Source of the DNA: Takakia lepidozioides
Taxonomy: Eukaryota > Streptophyta > Takakiopsida > Takakiales > Takakiaceae
Assembly: GCA_030704615.1 (NCBI GenBank)
Contig: CM060731.1
Location: 47,802,001 to 47,866,000 of the forward strand
DNA: 64,000 bases
Direction: 5' to 3'
How positions within the stretch are numbered: position 1 is the first letter of the stretch; every line of letters begins with the position of its first letter. The position numbers were made by a program, and so were the translations under genes. Below the pieces are notes generated by a model. The model did not search any database and was not told the origin of the DNA. It saw only the letters and a list, made by a program, of their open reading frames with translations. This document shows positions 55,821-64,000 of this stretch, piece after piece.

Positions 55821-57412
55821 CTTTAAAAAAATAAAAATAAAAAAAATAAAAATCTTTTTGACAAATATATTTTACTACCTATTGCTACCTTAGTATGAGT
55901 TCCCTTTTTTTATTCCTGCCTCTAATATAATCTACCACCAAATTGGAAATCAACTGATGAGCAAGCGACTTGGGGCCGTGAGTTACAAGGGGATAACCAA
56001 CACCCACACCATAAGTCCACCGGGTAGTGTGGTCGGGATTTGTAACATAGCCAGGCAACAAATGCCAGAGCATTAAGTGAGTCGTTCAATATTCGGCTAG
56101 TCTTTTAATACAACATAAAAAAGCCTTAAAGAGCAATGGGCTCTCTTGTAACATAAAAGGAAGGTAAGACTAGGGAGCATGTAGGACCTCCAGCCGACAT
56201 ACAAAGGAAACTGAGCCCCATCAGCCCTTTCTTTTATTTCTTTTTATTCTTTTTGACAAATATATTTTACTACCTATTGCTACCTTAGTATGAGTTCTTT
56301 TTTTTATTCCTGCCTCTAATATAATCTACCACCAAATTGGAAATCAACTGATGAGGAAGCGACTTGGGGGACTTGGGGCCGTGAGTTACAAGGGGATAAC
56401 CAACACCCACACCATAAGTCCACCGGGTAGTGTGGTCGGCGGGATTTGTAACATAGCCAAGCAACAAATGCGAGAGCATTAACCCTTAAGTTCCCAAGCG
56501 ACCTGAATTGGGTCACTTTGAATTTGCAGTTCGACCTAATTTTTGCAGATCTAATCTGATGGGGCCCACTCCTGAAGCTTTAATGACAAGGGATTTGTCT
56601 CGAGTATGATGTAAAAAACAAAATTAAATAAAAACAGAAGCTTCCACCTACAAAAAATATCTTAGATCTCTCATTTACGTTTTGGGGCCTGAAAATGGCT
56701 TGTTGACCGTTGACGTGGTAGGTAAACAAGCCCAAAACAGATTGCACTCCAAAGCCCATTTTTGGCATAAAATTAGCAATTTTGGAAAAAGCACTTCACA
56801 TTGTGGTGTGTGAGCATTACATACACACATCCACCATTGGCTTTTAAAATTTTTGTAGAAAAAAAGTACTTCATTTGGAGGCACATTTTCTCTTGTCAAT
56901 TTTGAGATTTCAACCCCCATGTAATTGCATGAATAGCAACCAAGGGTGAAAAATCAGTTGGACCTGCAATTTAGAGGGGTCATAGTCACTCCACTATTGA
57001 TTTGGAAATGGTGGGTCTTGGGGCAAGCAAAATTGGATAAAGCTAGGTTTTGATTTGGTCAAACCAATTTCTTTCTCACTTTTTATTTGGGACCTGATAT
57101 TTGAGGTCCGGGCCAACGCTATAATTTCACAATTTCCACGTTGGACTTGGCTCCTTTTTTGGTATGTCATGCATAAATGAGCTGGGCCCATTGCTATAAG
57201 GCTGGAATCTCTGGATGATTTTTGGAAGGTTTCTAGGGGCAATTTACTGCAGCTGGGTACCCAAAATTGGTAAAAAGTCAAAAAAGGGCTTGGGAACTTA
57301 AGGGTTAAGTGAGTATTTCAATATTCGGCTAGTCTTTTCATACAACATAAACAAGCCTTAAAGAGCAATGGGCTCTCTTGTAACATAAAAGGAAGGTAAG
57401 ACTAGGGAGCAT
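55777..57412. repeat. Tandem duplication of about 0.4 kb (second copy enlarged by an insertion)
   Basis: Copy 1 spans about 55777-56182 and copy 2 about 56184-57412. Both run GGACCTCCAGCCGAC, TTTTTGACAAATATATTTTA, CCACCAAATTGGAAATCAAC, GGGATAACCAACACCC, ATTCGGCTAGTCTTTT and GACTAGGGAGCATG. Copy 2 is about 0.4 kb once the 822-bp element 56483-57304 is removed. These could be two LTR-like repeats, but no internal region separates them. Confidence 0.8.
56483..57304. mobile_element. 822-bp piggyBac-type non-autonomous element with TTAA target duplication
   Basis: The perfect 17-bp inverted ends CCCTTAAGTTCCCAAGC / GCTTGGGAACTTAAGGG are each flanked by TTAA (56479-56482 and 57305-57308). The unoccupied duplicate at about 56070-56090 reads GAGCATTAAGTGAGT, exactly the sequence obtained by removing the element and one TTAA. 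No coding sequence for a transposase is present. The empty-site comparison makes both borders certain. Confidence 0.85.
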
Positions 57413-58806
57413 GACTTAACAACGACGAGGTGTAAGGGCCTTTGACCACAATTTCTCCATTGACCTCAACATGATGCGGTCTCTCTCTCTACCTTTTGAG
57501 CCAATAATTAAATGAGAGAGTCCTTCTGCAGGAGTTGCATAAAATCTTAGTGCATTCGGACGTGCAGCTACCTTTGTATCTTCGAACAAAACCTGGTTGT
57601 CAAGTTTTGTCTCAGCCTAGGCCACCCGGTTTGTACCGGTGTTGTTCTGGTATCAGGTTTAGGACATACCATTCGTGGTACTACACGTATTACAAAGCTT
57701 TCGTACCAGATGGTCTATATAATGGTGGATGTAAATTTTCCAGATACTGGTATGAGTATGAGTATCATGACCACAATACCAGCTGGTATGAGATATCTCA
57801 AAAGCCATCGCTGAATTACAAGTTTATCAAACAACAAGTATCAAGTAAATACAAAGAAGTAAATATACATAAGTACAAGTATGTAGGCATATGTACACAT
57901 AAACTAATATAGTACACATACCAGAGTAAATGAGGAAGAGGGCAGGGGAGTGCTGGTATTGTGGCTGGTATGAAAAAACGGATACCAGCCTTGTCTGGTA
58001 TATGACCAAGTATTCTCCCATTGATACCAGACTTGGTCTGGTGTCTAATACCAGTGCATATACCAGTACCTACTACCAGTCCTTCACTGGTTTGTACCCC
58101 CTACACTTGTCTTCTACCCCCTACGGATTTACGCCTCACTTTGGATGACAGTGTTCATCAATGTGGACGGGTCCCGTCGGCTAAGTGACGGAGGACTGCG
58201 CCGTTCGGGCCTAGGAGCGTCCGCCCGGCGACGTCACTTCTGTCGTTTCTGACGCTTTCCATCCGTCGTTTTGTCCCACGGCCATCAAGTCAATTCTTCG
58301 CCATGCCGGACAAATTTGACGTGGCCGAGAGATGGATTTCATTCATTCACGTGTGTAGAATTCGTTCATTCTCTGCGCAGGCAGGGATGCCGTCAATGAA
58401 TATCATTCATCCACTGTCTGCTGTAAAAGCGCACTAGCTCCAAAAATGATCCCGCCCTGATACTACAACACTGCAGTCATTATTACCATTATGACCACCA
58501 AAAGCAAATATATCATGATTTATTGTTATTATTGTTATTATCTACTCTAGTATCCACCCCCTGCTATAAAGTAAACATATTTTCAAAAAAAAAAAAAAGT
58601 ATCCACAGTTCTCCTTCCACTTTTCCGCACTCGTAATGGATTTTGCCCGCCTAGTATGGCGTATTTGGAGGAGGATTAAAAAGCAGAATTCTACGCCTAA
58701 TGCCACTCGCACATTATGCCATTTGCACTAGCACATTATGAAACATAGTGTGCTTCATTAGGACTTGCAGGCCAATGAGAGGGCGGCAGACGCAATCCTT
58801 TACGTT
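57413..58806. repeat. ACCAG/CTGGT-rich block, otherwise no gene
   Basis: Between about 57620 and 58110 more than a dozen ATACCAG or CTGGTAT words occur in both orientations. Some are paired as short dyads such as ACCAGACTTGGTCTGGT at about 58025. The open frame across it is Tyr/Lys-rich low complexity and is not considered a gene. 58140-58800 shows nothing except an A-run at 58587-58601. Confidence 0.45.
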
Positions 58807-58900
58807 ATGGAATGGGCCGCAACATGCCATTATGGCGATTTCGGTGGCTCCGGCTTGCCACCACTTACCTACCACAATGTCATGTTGCGGCCCATTCCGT
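58807..58900. repeat. Inverted repeat, 20-bp arms
   Basis: ATGGAATGGGCCGCAACATG (58807-58826) and its complement CATGTTGCGGCCCATTCCGT (58881-58900), with one mismatch, enclose a 54-bp loop. It could be a MITE remnant or the two facing ends of a small foldback element. Confidence 0.7.
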
Positions 58901-59312
58901 AGTAAACATCCCAAGGCCCGCTTCCGGGGGACCGTTCCCGACATATAAACATAATGGCAAGGTGTGAGGCCCATTCTAAGGTACATTAGTTCCAGTACAT
59001 TTGGTAAGCAATGGTAGAAATTTTGGAAGAATAGTGATTTGCGGGCCGAAAATGGTGAAAGGGACAAAGCCCAAAATTGTCTAAACGGGGAAAAATAACC
59101 TCCAAGACAATTCCACTTTCCAAATGAGGAAGAGCTGAAGGTCTCCCTCAACTCAAAAAAGAAAATTACTTAAAAAAAGAAAAAGAGGAAGAGCTGAAAT
59201 TGAGACACCTAATGTAATAAGAGAGTGATGATAATAATAATAGTAATGGGGGAGGACAGGAGCAGAAAAGGTGGCAGGAGGAGAGAGACGATGGCAGACG
59301 AGAGAGAGACAG

Positions 59313-59338
59313 GGAGAGAGAGAGAGAGAGAGAGAGGG
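59313..59338. repeat. (GA)n microsatellite in the BTB gene leader
   Basis: A GAGAGA run about 135 bp before the BTB start codon, within purine-rich sequence (59260-59400). GAGA tracts in plant leaders and promoters are known binding sites of BBR/BPC proteins; a role here is inferred. Confidence 0.7.
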
Positions 59339-59472
59339 AGGGGGATTGAAGAGGGGGGCAGGCCGCACGAGCGAGGGGAGAGGGATGGAGAGAGGGCTCA
59401 AGGCTGCACCACGCATCGCCATAGCTGAGGGGCTGCGCGGCCCACTGCAGGGCTTGCGTGGGAGTCCCACTC

Positions 59473-62400
59473 ATGGCAGTGTCCCGGGGCCCGGTAGGAT
59501 CAGTGAGGAAGCAGGGGGGAGATGGGGAACGAGGTGTGAGAATGCGTAAGACGGGATCAGTGAGTGAGGAGAGTAGGAGCCCGTATAGTGATGGATTGAC
59601 GAGCTGGTGGAGGTGCATGAGCGGGTCGGGGGCGGTATCTCCCCCTCGGGTGGTGTCGAGGAGTGGTCGGGGGAAGAAGTCTGGGGAGTCGTTTAAGTCT
59701 GGGGAGATTAAGAGTGGGGACATCAGCGCTCTGGTGAAGAATTTTAGTGGGAGCTTTGAGCGCACCAACACTCCTGGGGGTTCCCCGTTCCGTGTTCGTC
59801 TCTCGCCTGGCAAGGTGTCGCCCTTGGTGGAGGTCATACCCCCCGCGCAAGCGTCGGTGGTGGCACCTGCTGGGTTCTCTATGGCGAGTTATGGTAAACT
59901 GACTACGGGAGTGTCTAGCTCGCCCCCCGTGGACAAGGTCAAGGCTTCGCCCACGTCCCTCTACGAAATGATGAACCATGAGCAGGAAATGCAAGGGCCC
60001 AAGCCGTCGCACACGCTTTCTCTTAGCCAGCAACTCACATTTCAAGAGAAAATGAAGACGATTCTTGAAGGTGATGTCTTCTCCCTATTCACAATGAGTT
60101 CAAATGGTTGAATGCTCCCACCCATATGCCTAAATGGTGGACCCCAACCTGGACTCTGAACAATGTCGAATTCAACATGGGTTTTCAGCTCACGGGCTGT
60201 CACATTGGTTCTTAACTCGTTCAGTGTTTCCTGTTTCCACAATGTGGTCGTAGCAATACTCGCTGGGCACTCTGTTCTTGGGTGCATTGGGGCCCGGCTC
60301 AGCTGCGAAGAATCACAGTGCGCGATGGAAGCTGATCTGTTGGTTGTTCATGGAGTTTTAGTAGAAGTGAGGTTGTTTCCGACTCGAGACGTGCCTCCGG
60401 CCATCCAGCGTGCCATAACTGTATGGGTTGGCCTTTTGAACGAGCTTTATAGCAGCATTTAACTCTCAAGGAGTTCACTGCAGGGGATTAGGTCGGGGGT
60501 AGTGAAGGTTAGCGTCGTCCGCATTCGTAGGTTTCCCTAATTGGAGGCTTGCTCCATGATTGCCGTGACGAGTGTACACGATGAGAATGTCTGTAAGTAA
60601 ACTGTCGACACTGTAATCTGAGACTTCTCTATCTGTGGGTGGGATCAGCTCCAGAGAAAAGGTCTTTGGGGGAAACTCTTTTTCGGCAACGAGCTTCTAT
60701 AAGGGTGTAAAGTGCTAAGAAGTTACTGTGTTACCAGCCTTTCCACCCACAGCTTGGCAAGAAGGATAGAGTTGAAATCTGGTGAAAGTGTCTAATTCTA
60801 AAAGGTGGGAACGCACCGTTCATTATTCAAACCAGATGGAGTTGTCATCGGCTGGCGGGGTTTTTGTGTCGCTATTCACAAGACTGAGTCTTTTGGAAAT
60901 CTTCTGGGGGACTTGGTTGGGATCAAGTTCGTGTCCACTAACCTTAGTTTTCTATTGTGGTTTGTAGACTGATCTGATACTCTTCAATGTCTTGTAATGC
61001 CATGGCAGGAGGTAGCAGTCCCGGTAACCAATTCAATGATACAACCACCAGCGATCTGAAGCTTGCCCTCAACAACAAGGAAGGCTACAGTGTCAGTGTC
61101 AGTGTGCACAGGGATGTCTTAGTTTTACACAGCAGGTTCTTTGCTGCAAAGCTTTCAGATCGTTGGTCAAAGCAACTGCGCGCAAATCCCAACCTGATTG
61201 AAATCACTGACATTGAGGATGTGGAGATTTACTTGGAAACGCTTCGATTAATGTACTGCACTGATCTGAAGCACACTCTCATGAAGGAGAATGTAACTCG
61301 AGTTCTTGGAATTCTCAAGGTAGGTTATGGTACTTCACCTCATAGAAACATGTGTCGACAGGAGAAGTACGAGGAATAGGAGCGGTTACTGGGGATAACG
61401 GTATTATTCAGGTCAAAACTTTGTACATCAACTGCACAATTATTAATGTTGAAGCAGCTATGCCTACTTGGTATACTCAATCTCAAGTCACAAGGACTTC
61501 AGTACCATGGTTGTTAAATTTCTCGTTGCACTCTTATGGTTGGATCTGACTGGATCTCATTGCTTGATGGTTGATGTGCAGCTATCAGCCCACATCATGT
61601 TCGAGGGAGGGGTTTTTGCATGCTTAGAATACCTAGAAGCTGTTCCTTGGGCAGAGGATGAGGAAGAAAAGGTAACAGCCCTCCTGAGTCAGCTACAACT
61701 GGAAAACGTCGGTGTTGCAGCAGATGTCATAAAGCGCTGCTCTGTCCAGGACCCCTCTAACACTGAAGATGTGCTAGTTCGACTCCTGGACTCAGTTACT
61801 AAAGGTCTGGTCGCTCTCGTGAACCTATATTTTCTCTAAATTTTTAAATATACTATATGTCCCAGTGATTACAGCTAGGTGAACACTTTACATGCATGAT
61901 CACTACCCCGTTGTTATGAGTTGTTGAAATTGAATTGCTTAGCCACTTCCATCAAGGGTACAAGTCTTGTTGTTTCATATCACAGATTTTTCGTATGCAG
62001 ATGCTTTTTTGGTACTGTTCATTGATGACCTGTAGCACACTTCTGTCAGTTGGTAGACTGGTTGGTGTGAACCTCCCTACAGTTATCATTGTGTGGAGTC
62101 TAATAGCCGTACCCTTCTCAGCAACTACTGAGAATATGGTTGCTGTCACCTTTCGGTCCAATGATGCTTTCTAACATGTGTGTCTGTACCATGTCACTGC
62201 AGGCACTGATGACAAAGCTCGGCGGGAGATGAAAGCACTGGTCTCTCGGATGTTACGAGAAAATGTGACACAGAAAAAGGATAAGGCAGATGTGAGCAAA
62301 GAGAGCTTGTACCGGGCCTGTCATGGCTGCCTCGATACCCTGCTTCATCTCTTCATGCAGGTATGTCTGCAATATTCTGGCCTGTGTCTTGTAAATGTGT

Positions 62401-63356
62401 CTAATTGATCATTAATGCACTCTGTTCTTTGACATTTCTCTATCACTAATGAATCCAGCACATATTGAAGAAGTTGCCTAATTGAATTTAAGGAATTTTC
62501 TTGATCTTCTTCTAGTAGATATGCCTTTGATGGGAGTGACTAGAGATAGTGGATGACATGGGGAGCAGCATACCACAGGCCCCTAGATGCCTAAGACTCT
62601 CGCATAGGCCTTCAATTATCAGGTGCATTGTTAGAGCAGTAATGAAATGAAAGTCTTGGAGAGGGAGTGGCTGAAGACCTCTGAACCTTTTTGCAGTCCA
62701 AAGGGGGCGAGGACAGGGGGACTCTGGTTGAGATTACTCGGCAAGCAGACAACCTTAATTGGCTCGTTGAAATTCTCATTGACCGCCGAATTGCCGATGA
62801 CTTTGTGCGCATGTGGGCGCACCAAGTGGAGCTTGCTACCTTGCACATGCAGATCCCTGTTATGTTCCGCTATGAAGTCAGCCGCCTCACAGCGCGGCTT
62901 TGCATTGCTATTGGAAAGGGACAGGTATAGTTTTCTCAACCACTGGAATTTATAAGCAATGGTATGAGGTCTAATATCCATCCTTGCGGTCATGGAATTC
63001 TGTTCTTATGAACATCTCTTCTCATATTTTTGGGGATGTGGGGACAGGTGCTCTCACCCAAGGATGTGAGGTTCTTGTTGCTGCAGACATGGCTGCAACC
63101 TTTGGTTGAGGATTTTGGCTGGATGCAGAGGTGCTGCCGCAATCTGGACAAGAAGGTTGTTGAAGAGGGCATTAGCCAGACAATTCTTACTCTTCCGTTG
63201 AAGCAGCAACAGAGCATTCTTCTGTCATGGTTTGATAGATTTTCAAGTTCTGGTGATGACTGCCCAAATCTGCAGAAAGCTTTTGAGGTGTGGTGGCGGA
63301 GAACTTTTGTGCGGCCTTTCGTGGAGGATGAACCCAGCCCTCGCCCATCCTTCTGA
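59473..63356 (+). CDS. BTB/POZ domain protein (At1g63850/At2g13690-like), six exons
   Basis: Exons 59473-60070, 61009-61319, 61582-61804, 62203-62360, 62697-62924 and 63048-63356 join in phase to 1827 nt, 608 aa, all GT-AG. The first 200 residues are a Ser/Pro-rich unstructured region ending [23 protein letters not shown] fold follows (about residues 205-310: [37 protein letters not shown]). The rest is a helical C-terminal region ([44 protein letters not shown]). The layout matches the plant BTB family represented by At1g63850. BTB proteins of this sort are thought to link targets to CUL3 ubiquitin ligases; the target is unknown. I chose ATG 59473 as the first in-frame Met; the frame is open slightly further upstream. 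Confidence 0.88.
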
Positions 63357-64000
63357 GTCTGTATCTTTGAACGTTTGGACTCGGATACATCCAGAGTCCG
63401 GGCTAATTTCTGTCTCATAGGTACAAGGTTTCTTCCACGGGGTGTCGGTTTGACGCTTCTTAGAAAAAATTATTCAGTAGTGTTGGAACTGAAGTCATTA
63501 GTGAGCATCAATTCGAGGCTCCTGAGGTAAGGGCTGCACATGTTGTGCCCTCTTGCAATGTCAGGTGCTCACCATGTTTGTCAGTCTTGCTTGGCAGATG
63601 AGGAACAGGGGGGGTGTGTTGGTTCTTCAGAACTTTGCAGAAAGTACTGATATACGGGGAGTGGGGAATCTGGTCCGTCGGCACATCTGGTCACAGACCA
63701 GATGCAGAGTTTGCGAAGAGCTCTCAAATAGCAGGAGAGTAGGGTTTGAATGAGGTTTGGGGCATATGCAAGCAGGTGAGTTGAAAAAATCTTCCTGCAG
63801 TCAGTGAGGCAAGGCAAGAGTTGATGGGAGAAAATCAAAGACAGCAGCTTGGATAGCAGGTGACCATGATGGCAGAGCACATGCTCCGACAGTTTTGGGG
63901 GATTTAGTTGCTCAAGACTCAGAAGAAATGAAATTGTACTTAGTCCATCGTCCTCAGCATTGTATGTGGTACAAGTGCAACTTTGGAAGCAGCGGAAGAC
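63357..64000. other. 3' flank of the BTB gene, no further gene recognised
   Basis: This should contain the 3' UTR. Two short frames (63553-63753 + and 63880-63581 -) have no domain. No polyadenylation signal stands out. Confidence 0.45.

Noticed and set aside
55777-57412. The 0.4-kb direct repeats as LTRs of a retrotransposon
   Set aside because: They directly abut each other with no internal region, primer-binding site or polypurine tract; a tandem duplication is simpler.
57535-57912. 125-codon open frame as a gene
   Set aside because: Tyr/Lys-rich low-complexity translation of the ACCAG-rich block; no domain or splice structure.
1-64000. tRNA, rRNA and snRNA genes
   Set aside because: Looking for tRNA A/B boxes and conserved rRNA or snRNA stretches by eye gave nothing convincing; a covariance-model scan would be needed to be sure.

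Overview
The window is nuclear DNA of a land plant. It holds ordinary plant genes with GT-AG introns, including an RS-type SR splicing factor, a plastid-type FMN-binding protein, a 477-aa F-box/kelch protein and a BTB/POZ protein, among many degraded transposons. The mix of retroelements and the divergent proteins suggest a non-flowering plant (bryophyte, lycophyte or fern). That is an inference from general look, not a proof.

Layout. 0-3 kb: a LINE 3' tail and a MITE, no gene recognised. 3.1-4.05 kb: a RING-finger gene (+) with an acidic tail of about 31-aa repeats; its last repeats are in another frame. 4.96-9.5 kb: a five-coding-exon RS31-like SR gene (-) whose first coding intron appears to use a GC donor. 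It lies head to head, about 280 bp apart, with an 11-exon gene (+, 9.79-22.85 kb) for a chloroplast-type FMN split-barrel protein. The exon phases of that gene close exactly to 342 aa. Its introns and those of its neighbour are packed with two LINE families. One (LINE-A) sits between (TC)n microsatellites in tail-to-head arrays; the other (LINE-B) ends in (ATTTC)n. 25.4-26.9 kb: F-box/kelch gene (-). 27.3-28.4 kb: a non-autonomous element with TTAA-type ends. 28.5-30.9 kb: L1 fragments.

30.8-55.5 kb is the unusual part. About 30 copies of a 16-bp palindrome, ATTTCGGCGCCGAAAT and variants, occur here and were not noticed elsewhere. They are spaced at about 64-66 bp (or twice that) and lie between and inside the introns of a set of decayed genes: a MULE-type transposase (-), a 707-codon gene with a ParB/sulfiredoxin-like DGNHR motif (+), a gene resembling N4/N6 DNA methyltransferases (-), and two diverged copies of an unknown family (31.1 kb + and 52.6 kb -). 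I read this as a decayed multi-gene mobile element. It was later invaded by a Ty3/gypsy fragment, a CACTA-type MITE and an L1 with an inverted 5' end (41-51.5 kb). Its termini were not found.

55.6-57.4 kb: a tandem duplication, one copy of which carries an 822-bp TTAA-flanked element; the other copy preserves the empty site. 59.5-63.4 kb: a six-exon BTB/POZ gene (+, 608 aa). The intact host genes are RING (perhaps truncated), SR protein, FMN-binding protein, F-box/kelch and BTB. They have no evident shared pathway, apart from the shared promoter of the SR/FMN pair and the fact that three (RING, F-box, BTB) are ubiquitin-ligase components.
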